Assembly: GCA_023396365.1 (NCBI GenBank)
Contig: JAEWWL010000008.1
Location: 1 to 25,536 of the forward strand
Source: Methanobacteriota archaeon
Lineage (GTDB): Archaea > Halobacteriota > Methanomicrobia > Methanomicrobiales > Methanomicrobiaceae
Length of the DNA stretch: 25,536 nt
Reading direction: 5' to 3'
Positions 15,425 to 22,000 of this stretch are shown one piece after another. Each line of letters starts with the position of its first letter. Position 1 is the first letter of the stretch. The position numbers and the translations under genes were made by a program. The notes beneath the pieces are model-generated. The model was not told the DNA's origin, made no database searches, and was given only the letters and a program-made list of their open reading frames with translations.

Positions 15425-16597
15425 ATGATAAATTTAGCAATAGCCGGAAAACCAAACTGCGGCAAATCAACCTTCTTTGCAGCAGCAACAATGGCGCCTG
15501 CAGAGATTGCAAACTACCCGTTTACAACAATTGATGCAAACAACGGTGTTGCATATGTCCGCGTAAACTGCGCATGCAAAGAGCTTGGAATAGAAAACTG
15601 CCCTGCATGCCACAACGGTGTGCGATTCATACAGATAGGTCTTATTGATGTTGCAGGACTTGTCCCGGACGCCCACAAGGGACGCGGGCTTGGAAACAAA
15701 TTTCTGGACAACTTAAGAGAAGCAGATGCAATAATTCACTTAATTGATGCAAGCGGCTCAACCGATGAAGAAGGAAACCCGGTTGAGAAGGGATCACATA
15801 ACCCAGCATCAGACATAGGATTTGTCGAGTCAGAGATGAAGATGTGGGTGTATGGCCTTATTGAAAAAAACTGGCATAAAATTCAGCGTTCAGCACAGCA
15901 GAAAACATACTCAATCGAAGATGCTATTGCAGAGCAGCTTGGAGGGCTTGCAATAACACCCGAGCATGTTGTTGATGCTGTAAGAAAAACAGACATAAAC
16001 CTTAAGACCTGCACTGAAGAGGAGCTAATAGAGTTCTGCGGGGCTCTTGTTGAGCTTTCAAAGCCATTTTTTGTTGTAGGAAACAAGGCTGACTGTGCAA
16101 CACCAACAATCCTTGAAGATCTCAAAAAGCAGAAAATATCATTTTCAAGTGCTGCAGGAGAGCTTGCGCTTAAAAAAGCGGCAGAGGCAGGATTACTCAA
16201 ATATGTTGCAGGAGATTCTGATTTCACAATTAACGAGCCGGATAAATTAAACAGCGCCCAAAAAGCAGGCCTTGAAGCAATAAGAAATGTTTTAAAGGAG
16301 TTCGGCGGCACCGGCGTTCAGCAGGCCATAAATGAGATAGTATTCGGACTTTTGGATATGATTGTCGTGTTTCCTGTCGAAGATGAAAACAAATACTGCG
16401 ACGGAAAGGACAGAATTCTCCCTGATGCATATCTTATGAAGCGCGGATCAACTCCGCACGACCTTGCATTCCAGGTTCACACAGACATCGGCAAAGGATT
16501 TTTGTATGCAGTTGATGCAAAGACAAAAATGAGAATCAAAGAGAGCCATGAGCTGAAATCAGGCGATGTCATAAAGATTGTATCAACAAAAAAATAA
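15425..16597 (+). CDS. OBG/YchF-type GTP-binding protein with C-terminal TGS domain
   Basis: A 390-residue translation-associated NTPase of the Obg/YchF branch (COG0012-like). The P-loop GKPNCGKS is at residues 8-15, switch II DVAGLVP at 75-81, and the base-specificity motif is NKAD at 220-223. In bacterial YchF that last motif is altered and the protein prefers ATP; the canonical NKxD here predicts GTP. Residues 49-62 hold a four-cysteine cluster (C49, C51, C59, C62), as in the archaeal subgroup, and could bind zinc. The C-terminal ~80 residues form the TGS domain (ending GDVIKIVSTKK), an RNA- or ribosome-binding module. GAGG at 15412-15415 sets the start. A hairpin terminator follows the gene. 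Confidence 0.9.
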   Translation: MINLAIAGKPNCGKSTFFAAATMAPAEIANYPFTTIDANNGVAYVRVNCACKELGIENCPACHNGVRFIQIGLIDVAGLVPDAHKGRGLGNKFLDNLREADAIIHLIDASGSTDEEGNPVEKGSHNPASDIGFVESEMKMWVYGLIEKNWHKIQRSAQQKTYSIEDAIAEQLGGLAITPEHVVDAVRKTDINLKTCTEEELIEFCGALVELSKPFFVVGNKADCATPTILEDLKKQKISFSSAAGELALKKAAEAGLLKYVAGDSDFTINEPDKLNSAQKAGLEAIRNVLKEFGGTGVQQAINEIVFGLLDMIVVFPVEDENKYCDGKDRILPDAYLMKRGSTPHDLAFQVHTDIGKGFLYAVDAKTKMRIKESHELKSGDVIKIVSTKK

Positions 16598-16617
16598 AGG
16601 CAAAAACTAATTTTTTT

Positions 16618-16647
16618 AAGCGTCGGCTTCCTGTCAGACGTTTTTTT
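16618..16647 (+). terminator. Intrinsic-like terminator after the OBG-type GTPase gene
   Basis: AAGCGTC (16618-16624) pairs with GACGTTT (16637-16643), including one G-T pair, around a 12-base loop, and runs into seven T. It lies just after the GTPase stop and before the promoter of the next gene. Confidence 0.55.
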
Positions 16648-16657
16648 GGCAAAAAAA

Positions 16658-16666
16658 CTTTATATG
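16658..16666 (+). promoter_or_regulatory. TATA box for a leaderless transcript of the 106-residue protein gene
   Basis: CTTTATATG, a near-ideal archaeal TATA element, is centred about 28 bases before the ATG at 16691. Transcription should start at or within a few bases of the start codon, and no Shine-Dalgarno is present in between. Confidence 0.6.
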
Positions 16667-16690
16667 AATCCGATCTAATTAATCACTATC

Positions 16691-17011
16691 ATGGGTGCAG
16701 AGATATACCAGGCACAGGTTATCAGAAATTTCTTTGATACCATTACCGGCACTGACAGGAATCTCACCCGCATTTACATGTGTATAATAAGTCTTGCAAA
16801 ACTTAGGATGGAAGAGCCGGAGAAGGTTTCCTTTTTAGTTGATCAGATGAGAAAAAGCAAGCAGAAAAAAGAGCTTTCAATTGACATCATAGATTATGTA
16901 TGCACATGCGCAGCAGAACTTGATATACAGCATGTCCAGACTGCATTCGGAGTTAAGGAAATTTCAGAAATGGCTGACACATTCAATTCAATAAGCCTTG
17001 ACTCACTATAA
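16691..17011 (+). CDS. Small helical protein of unknown function (106 residues)
   Basis: I do not recognise this family. The product is 106 residues, soluble, and predicted to be mostly helical: NFFDTITGTDRNLTRIYMCIISLAKLRM, then a basic stretch RKSKQKKELS, then a helix IDIIDYVCTCAAELDIQHVQTAFGVKEI resembling a small helix-turn-helix. Three cysteines are present (Cys31, Cys67, Cys69), two of them in YVCTCA, but there is no clear metal site. A strong TATA box and the typical codon choice support it as a real gene. It follows the GTPase gene but has its own promoter and is separated from it by a terminator. A regulatory or RNA-binding role is possible; nothing in the sequence proves it. Confidence 0.68.
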   Translation: MGAEIYQAQVIRNFFDTITGTDRNLTRIYMCIISLAKLRMEEPEKVSFLVDQMRKSKQKKELSIDIIDYVCTCAAELDIQHVQTAFGVKEISEMADTFNSISLDSL

Positions 17012-17627
17012 AACAATCATTTTTATCAGGATTTTTTTTTCTGTTTTATTTTTCCAAGGTTTTATTATTTTACCACCCTTTTAGGAATTTTTCCCATGCA
17101 GGAATACCTGTCTGGTCAAATGATTGGTAATGTTTAAAATCAGACAGAATTACTGCTACACATCCGGTTCGGGACAGTAGTGCATCCCAAAAAAACCTTA
17201 ATATGAGCTTTTTTTTGCATTTCATACAGGTGTTCTGAGGACTGAAAAAAATAACGCCATTTTGCGGAATTTTTAGTAAACAGAAGGATAATTATGCAGG
17301 TATAGCGGCACGCTATTGCCCTGACTTTTTCAGAGGATGTTTACATCATGCAGGGTGGAGAAAGTTGAATACAGAGCTTCTGTGAGGGTATGTATACAGA
17401 CGCAATATACCGCATTTCCTCCATATTTAAGCTTTACTTTATCCTTTTTGGGATTTTTACATGACACCCAATAATAATAGATCCTGCCCTTTAGCAAAAT
17501 TTATGGAAAAAAAGTAATTTTTTAAACACTTTTTTTTAGGAAAACATCCGGCAGTAAATATTCTTACCACTCAAACCCGAACAGTCCGTTTTTCTGACGG
17601 CAGCATATTTTTTAATTCGCAATTTTC
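17012..17627. other. 616-base A/T-rich intergenic region with a possible decayed coding remnant
   Basis: No convincing intact gene is present. The minus strand is open from 17291 to a stop at 17072-17070 (73 codons). Its last ~30 codons read like real protein (ending with SDFKHYQSFDQTGIP and then AWEKFLKGW), while the upstream half is low-complexity and lacks a good start and Shine-Dalgarno. A plus-strand frame of 46 codons from the ATG at 17337 looks accidental. Runs of A and T punctuate the region. The simplest reading is the tail of a degraded gene or mobile element in non-coding DNA; an unrecognised non-coding RNA cannot be excluded. I see no tRNA, CRISPR repeat or clear terminal inverted repeats. 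Confidence 0.4.
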
Positions 17628-18929
17628 TCATTCTAATTTTTTTAATGCGGGAAAATTATCTATAAAGATATTTTGACCCTTAAGAGAGGAGATAGCAGAT
17701 ATAAGATTTTCCTGAAGCATTGGATAATTTTCCTCAATTTCGGGAATCCTTTTTTCAAGAGCTGATATTTTTTGCAGAAGACTCTTTTTTGTGGTTTCAA
17801 TCTCAACGCGCCGTTTTTTTAGTGAAGATAATTTTTCAGCCTCTAAAGAACCGGATATGATATTTTTAAGTTTGGACATCTCATCAGAAACTTCTGAATA
17901 TTTTTTGCATATCTGACCAATGTGATCTCTTAAGACATCTTCTGAAGATAGAAAGTGCTCTTCAGACTTGTTCCTGACAAAGCCCGGATTTTCATTTAGA
18001 TACCGCTTTATTTCAGGATATAATGATGAATAGATTTCTTTAATCATTTCAGAATCCTTTTTTTGGGCTGAGATTAGAAGTGAATCAAATTCAAACAGGG
18101 ATTTGGAAAAAGATAAATTGCCATCCTTTTCTGATGCATAAATTATCTTTCTGAAAACATTTGAGACATCTGCAACGCAGGCGTGAAAGCTGTCCTTTAA
18201 CTCACGCATCTCCTCTTCAAGAGATGATATCCTCTGAATGCTTCTCTCATACTCCATAAACTCATGAGTTTTTCTGCATGAAGATATCTCATCATCTGTT
18301 GATGACAATTCACTATCTGCGGATAAAACCTCATCTCTTAGCTTTTTTATCTCATCTGATGAGGACTCATATTCGGCCAGAAGAGAATCGGTTTTTGACA
18401 AAGCCTCTCTGACACCGGTTATTTTTGCCTTCTTCTCCAGTGCCGGCTTTAATTCTTCATTAAGGGAGTTGATGGCATGACCTATTACACCAAGGGATGC
18501 CTTTATGCCCTTAATCTCATCCGGAAACACAGCATGAATATACCTGCCGGGACCTTTCAGTGCTTTCCCGGCACCCTGCACAATCTCAACAAGCGAACGG
18601 TAATATTCCTCAGGATCATCAGAAAGATCTTTTGGAAGTGAATTTTCAAGAGCGGATGCAAAGCCGGGAAGGGACTTTTCGACAACGGTTTTTACACGTG
18701 CAGTTATCTCTTTATTCTCATTCACTTTTTTAAAAGAGATTTTACCGGCCTTATCACGTAAATCAGAAAGAGCATCTAAAACATCAGGTTTTGAGTCTCT
18801 GACAAAATTTTTAAGGTTCTCTTCTATCTCACATTCAGTTAAGGAAAGTTCTTTTGAAATTTCACTGTAGTCAGCGTTTTTTGGTACTTCATCACCTTTA
18901 CAAAAAAGTCTCTTAAAGAATCCTGCCAT
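17628..18929 (-). CDS. Coiled-coil protein of unknown function in the larB-nadM operon
   Basis: A 433-residue, charged protein I cannot assign to a named family. It starts with a short amphipathic segment (MAGFFKRLFCKGDE) that could touch the membrane. A helical domain follows to about residue 165, including SLPKDLSDDPEEYYRSLVEIVQGAGKAL. Long coiled-coil stretches with repeated Lys/Glu/Leu are seen at about 170-260 and 345-420 (for example RVEIETTKKSLLQKISALEK). No nucleotide-binding motif or transmembrane helix is visible. It lies 12 bases after nadM, and a strong Shine-Dalgarno AGGAGGGGAT overlaps the nadM stop, so it is well translated from the same message. A structural or scaffolding role is the most one can infer. 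Confidence 0.75.
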   Translation of the reverse strand: MAGFFKRLFCKGDEVPKNADYSEISKELSLTECEIEENLKNFVRDSKPDVLDALSDLRDKAGKISFKKVNENKEITARVKTVVEKSLPGFASALENSLPKDLSDDPEEYYRSLVEIVQGAGKALKGPGRYIHAVFPDEIKGIKASLGVIGHAINSLNEELKPALEKKAKITGVREALSKTDSLLAEYESSSDEIKKLRDEVLSADSELSSTDDEISSCRKTHEFMEYERSIQRISSLEEEMRELKDSFHACVADVSNVFRKIIYASEKDGNLSFSKSLFEFDSLLISAQKKDSEMIKEIYSSLYPEIKRYLNENPGFVRNKSEEHFLSSEDVLRDHIGQICKKYSEVSDEMSKLKNIISGSLEAEKLSSLKKRRVEIETTKKSLLQKISALEKRIPEIEENYPMLQENLISAISSLKGQNIFIDNFPALKKLE

Positions 18930-18941
18930 AATTATCCCCTC

Positions 18942-19454
18942 CTAATCGCTTCCGGATATTCTTAAGAGACGCTCAACACCCTTAATTTCTTCTATTACAT
19001 CAGCAACAGGAGGCGGAACCAGTTTATGCCAGTCAGCGCCTGAAAGCATCCTTCTTCGTATTTCCGTTCCGCTGTGCGACTCCCTCTCATACATCTCAGG
19101 CGACTCAACAGAAATTCCACGCTCTGAAAAAAGCTGCACTACAAGCGGATTGCTTGAAAATACCCTGCTGAACGGAGGCGCCATTGATGTGACATGCGCA
19201 ACCCACAATGAATTTCTCCTTAAGTCTTCAATCGGAATTACATAATAACGGCAGGGTAAGTCTTCTAACGATCTTGTAATCATCATAACCCTCTCACCTG
19301 CCGTGAAGGGATTGTTTACATCATGGCTTAACTGGGCACTTCCAATTCCAATTATTATCTCATCAACCTGTCCTGCGATTCTTTCAAGAACAGACTGATG
19401 CCCGTTATGATATGGCTGAAATCTGCCAATGTAAAGCCCTCTTTCTATCTTCAT
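18942..19454 (-). CDS. nadM: Archaeal nicotinamide-nucleotide adenylyltransferase
   Basis: Transfers AMP from ATP to nicotinamide or nicotinate mononucleotide, giving NAD or nicotinate adenine dinucleotide (NaAD). The 170-residue length and motifs match the archaeal NadM family: GRFQPYHNGH at residues 10-19 (the (T/H)xGH nucleotidyltransferase motif), IGIGSAQLSH, NPFTAGERVMM, and the C-terminal SGTEIRRRM (128-136), equivalent to the ISSTxxR motif. The ATG overlaps the larB stop (ATGA, 19454-19451). This is notable because LarB consumes NaAD, one product this enzyme can make. The coiled-coil gene follows closely. Confidence 0.94.
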   Translation of the reverse strand: MKIERGLYIGRFQPYHNGHQSVLERIAGQVDEIIIGIGSAQLSHDVNNPFTAGERVMMITRSLEDLPCRYYVIPIEDLRRNSLWVAHVTSMAPPFSRVFSSNPLVVQLFSERGISVESPEMYERESHSGTEIRRRMLSGADWHKLVPPPVADVIEEIKGVERLLRISGSD

Positions 19455-20230
19455 TTATTACCGCCTGCCATGTTTGCAATTAAAGCCGCATAAGCGCCTG
19501 CCGTAAATCCGGCATCAATGTTTACAACTGTTAAAACCGCACAGGACTGGAGCATGCTCGCAAGCGCGGCCTCACCGCCGCCCATAAAACCATAGCCGAC
19601 ACTTACCGGAACACCAATCACCGGCCTGTCAACAAGTCCTGCTATAATTGTCGGAAGAGTTCCCTCACGCCCTGCGCACACTACAAAGGAGTGCGCATCC
19701 AAAAGATCTTTTACTGCCGGAAACAGCCTGTGTATTCCCGCAGCTCCGGCATCGTATGCGGTTTTTACTACACAGCCCATCTCTTCGGCTATAACTTTTG
19801 CCTCCTCTGCAACTCTTATATCAGATGTGCCCGCGGTTATTATCCCGACAACTCCGCCGGTCTTTTTTGGAGGAGGAATTCTTGATACAACAACCATCCT
19901 GCCCTCCTTATTGTAATCATATAAAAATCCCTTCTCCCCGCATAATTTTTCAAGAGATAGCGCCTGTTCTAAAAGAACCCTTGATGCAATGCATCTTCCG
20001 GACGCTGCTGTTATCCTTTCGACAATTGAAAGGAGATGATCCATATCCTTGTTCTCTGCAAGAACAACCTCGGGAATACCGCAGCGGATATTTCTTCCTG
20101 TATCTATTTTTGCGCATTCCCCAATCATGTCAAGCCGGATTCCGCCAATTTTCTCCTCGGCCTCCTCAAAGGTTAACTCACCCTTTTTGAAGCTTTCGAG
20201 TACGCTTTTTAATGTTTTGTTTTTGCTCAT
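19451..20230 (-). CDS. larB: Nickel-pincer cofactor biosynthesis protein LarB
   Basis: LarB carboxylates the pyridine ring of nicotinate adenine dinucleotide and hydrolyses its phosphoanhydride, the first step toward the nickel-pincer nucleotide of lactate racemase and related enzymes. At 259 residues it has the usual length. The N-terminal part contains RCGIPEVVLAENK (49-61). From about residue 125 a PurE-like domain follows: GIITAGTSDIRVAEEA (129-144), YDAGAAGIHRL (159-169), CAGREGTLPTIIAGL (185-199) and GVPVSVGYG. The late segment SCAVLTVVNIDAGF carries Cys230, which by position should be the nucleophilic Cys described for LarB. No larC or larE is seen in the window. The promoter probably lies in the 46-base spacer to the divergent membrane protein gene; nadM overlaps downstream. 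Confidence 0.93.
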   Translation of the reverse strand: MSKNKTLKSVLESFKKGELTFEEAEEKIGGIRLDMIGECAKIDTGRNIRCGIPEVVLAENKDMDHLLSIVERITAASGRCIASRVLLEQALSLEKLCGEKGFLYDYNKEGRMVVVSRIPPPKKTGGVVGIITAGTSDIRVAEEAKVIAEEMGCVVKTAYDAGAAGIHRLFPAVKDLLDAHSFVVCAGREGTLPTIIAGLVDRPVIGVPVSVGYGFMGGGEAALASMLQSCAVLTVVNIDAGFTAGAYAALIANMAGGNK

Positions 20231-20276
20231 ACCGGATAACTAACATATGGTCAGGAGTTGAATAATAATTATTGTC
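20231..20276. promoter_or_regulatory. Compact divergent promoter between larB and the small membrane protein gene
   Basis: Only 46 bases separate the two starts. A minus-strand TATA candidate AATAATTATTATTC (20258-20271) would serve larB. A plus-strand candidate TAACATATGG (20241-20250) would serve the membrane protein with a leaderless transcript. The two boxes lie side by side, so use of one promoter could hinder the other. Confidence 0.4.
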
Positions 20277-20603
20277 ATGGCATACAGCTTTTTCATTTAT
20301 ATTGCACTCTTTGGCGCGGCAACAGTTGCATACCTGTGGCTTCGCGATGCAAGAATATTTTTCAGGACAGGCTTTGCAGGATATAGAAAAGCTGCATATT
20401 ACGGTGTATTCTTTACAGCCCTTTCAATTACAGGTCTTTTATTTGAACTCCGCGGATATGAGCTGATTGGGCTTGCCTTAATCCTTCTCGGACTATATAT
20501 GCAGGGAAAAATAGAAAGAGAGAGAAGCCGCATATGGCCTGAGAAGGCAACAGCTGCAGACAGAATTTTGGGAAGGGCAATAATTCAGAAGAAAAAACCC
20601 TGA
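20277..20603 (+). CDS. Small integral membrane protein of unknown function (108 residues)
   Basis: Three hydrophobic helices are visible: about residues 4-22 (FFIYIALFGAATVAYLWL), 40-57 (AAYYGVFFTALSITGLLF) and 61-76 (ELIGLALILLGLYMQG). A basic cytoplasmic tail follows (KIERERSRIWPEK...QKKKP). A FFRTGFAGYRKAAYY loop joins the first two. I do not recognise the family and see no catalytic motif. The ATG at 20277 lacks a Shine-Dalgarno at normal distance, in line with a leaderless transcript from the divergent spacer. A hairpin follows the stop. Confidence 0.65.
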   Translation: MAYSFFIYIALFGAATVAYLWLRDARIFFRTGFAGYRKAAYYGVFFTALSITGLLFELRGYELIGLALILLGLYMQGKIERERSRIWPEKATAADRILGRAIIQKKKP

Positions 20604-20624
20604 TGAAAATTAAAAAAAAAAATA

Positions 20625-20659
20625 TGCCTAATCAAAATCACTCTGTGATTTTTCAGGCA
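20625..20659 (+). terminator. Hairpin between the small membrane protein gene and hisS
   Basis: TGCCT (20625-20629) pairs with AGGCA (20655-20659), and AAAATCAC (20634-20641) with GTGATTTT (20645-20652), around a three-base loop with a small internal bulge. It lies 22 bases after the membrane protein stop, in an A-rich context. It most likely ends that transcript, but no long T-run follows, so a role in a hisS leader is also possible. Confidence 0.45.
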
Positions 20660-20670
20660 AAATAAAAATA

Positions 20671-20682
20671 TATTCCGGAATA
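20671..20682. promoter_or_regulatory. 12-base perfect palindrome upstream of hisS
   Basis: TATTCCGGAATA is a perfect palindrome about 100 bases before the hisS start, in otherwise A/T-rich DNA. It could be an operator for a dimeric regulator acting on the hisS-top6 operon. The GC core makes it stand out locally; there is no other evidence. Confidence 0.3.
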
Positions 20683-20779
20683 AAATGTTTTAAACAATAA
20701 ATTTCGGAAAAGTCTGCACGGATTAAATCAAGAGATCTTAAAGATAAAAAATAAAAAAGGAAATTACCGGAGATAACCG

Positions 20780-21997
20780 ATGCTTCAAAAACCAAGGGGA
20801 ACCAGGGACTTTCTGCCCGAAGAGATGGAACAGAGAAGAGAGATAGAAAGGCGCATGAGATGCGTGGCGCAAAACTGGGGCTACCGCGAGATATGCACAC
20901 CTACTTTTGAAACTCAGGAGCTTTACACAATCCGCTCAGGTGAAGGCATTATAAACGAGATGTACGTCTTTGAAGACAAGGGCGGAAGAAGTCTTGCATT
21001 AAGGCCCGAAGGAACGGCTGCTGTCCTTCGCATGTATGTAAATGAGGCAAAAGTTCTCTCAAAGCCTGTCCGCTGGTGCTACCTTTCCGACTGCTATCGC
21101 TATGAGCGTCCGCAAAAGGGGCGCTACAGGCAGTTCTGGCAGTTCGGCGCAGAGCAGATTGGAGCAGATACCCCTGCTGGTGAGGCTGAAATAATTCTTC
21201 TTGCATATGAAATTCTAAAGGCAACAGGAGTCAGGTTTACCCTTCACATAGGACACCTTGCACCAATGAAGCATCTTTTATCAGGGCTGTCCGAATCAGA
21301 CAGAAAGGCTGTAATGGCTCTTCTTGACAAGAAGAATTTCGACGACCTTGGAATATATCTAAACAGAATTAATGCAGAAAGCCTCTATGACTCCTTAAAA
21401 GCGCTCCTTGAATGCCGGACAATTGGTGAGGCGCTTGAAATCTGCGGGGATATGCCTGATAAGGAGAGAATGTGCGAACTTATCAGGATTCTTGACAGTC
21501 AGGATATTGAATACTGTCTTAACCTTGGAATTGTAAGAGGTCTTGACTATTACACAGGAATGGTCTTTGAAGGCTTTGCAGACAATCTTGGTGCTGAAAA
21601 CCAAATAATTGGCGGCGGCTCATACAGGCTTGCACATCTCTTCGGCGGGGATGATGTTGCATCGTGCGGTTTTGGAATAGGATTTGATCGTGTCATGGTC
21701 TCTCTTGGTGAGTTTACTCCGGACAGACCGCCACTCGTTGCTGTTGTCTACACACCAGATGTTTCTGATGCCGCATTCTCGGCTGCAAAAAAATTCAGGG
21801 AAGCCGGAATCAGCACAGAACTAAATCTGCTTGAAAGAGGATTAGGCGCACAGATGAAGCATGCAGCAAAGACAGCAGACTATGCAGCAGTTATCGGAAA
21901 AAGGGAGGCTGAATCAAAAAAAGTAACCCTAAAGGATATGAAATCCGGTGAGCAGAAGGAAATGACTTTGGATGAGGCTATAGCAGAGGTGAAATAA
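20780..21997 (+). CDS. hisS: Histidyl-tRNA synthetase
   Basis: Charges tRNA-His. The 405-residue length is normal. It begins with KPRGTRDFLPEE, the family start. Class II motif 2 is in YRYERPQKGRYRQFWQFGAE. The histidine-specific signatures GLDYYTGMVFE and GGGSYRLAHLFGG are present, and motif 3 is GFGIGFDRVM. The C-terminal anticodon-binding domain starts near PPLVAVVYTPD and ends with the DMKSGEQKEMTLDEAI strand typical of this enzyme. GGAGA about 8 bases upstream sets the ATG at 20780. The top6B start lies 3 bases after its stop, so hisS leads an operon with both topoisomerase VI genes. A 176-base spacer with a hairpin and a palindrome precedes it. Confidence 0.97.
   Translation: MLQKPRGTRDFLPEEMEQRREIERRMRCVAQNWGYREICTPTFETQELYTIRSGEGIINEMYVFEDKGGRSLALRPEGTAAVLRMYVNEAKVLSKPVRWCYLSDCYRYERPQKGRYRQFWQFGAEQIGADTPAGEAEIILLAYEILKATGVRFTLHIGHLAPMKHLLSGLSESDRKAVMALLDKKNFDDLGIYLNRINAESLYDSLKALLECRTIGEALEICGDMPDKERMCELIRILDSQDIEYCLNLGIVRGLDYYTGMVFEGFADNLGAENQIIGGGSYRLAHLFGGDDVASCGFGIGFDRVMVSLGEFTPDRPPLVAVVYTPDVSDAAFSAAKKFREAGISTELNLLERGLGAQMKHAAKTADYAAVIGKREAESKKVTLKDMKSGEQKEMTLDEAIAEVK
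21985..21992 (+). promoter_or_regulatory. Shine-Dalgarno that fixes the TTG start of top6B
   Basis: AGAGGTGA inside the last codons of hisS lies 8 bases before TTG at 22001. It is one of the strongest Shine-Dalgarno matches in the window and supports the rare TTG as the true start, with translation of top6B coupled to hisS. Confidence 0.6.
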
Positions 21998-22000
21998 AGC

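Noticed and set aside
17150..17200. GGTTCGGGACAG, considered as a possible tRNA T-loop
   Set aside because: The surrounding sequence does not form acceptor or anticodon stems and lacks the conserved tRNA positions.
17337..17480. 46-codon plus-strand frame in the intergenic gap
   Set aside because: No Shine-Dalgarno or TATA box at the right distance, and a mixed composition without protein-like features.
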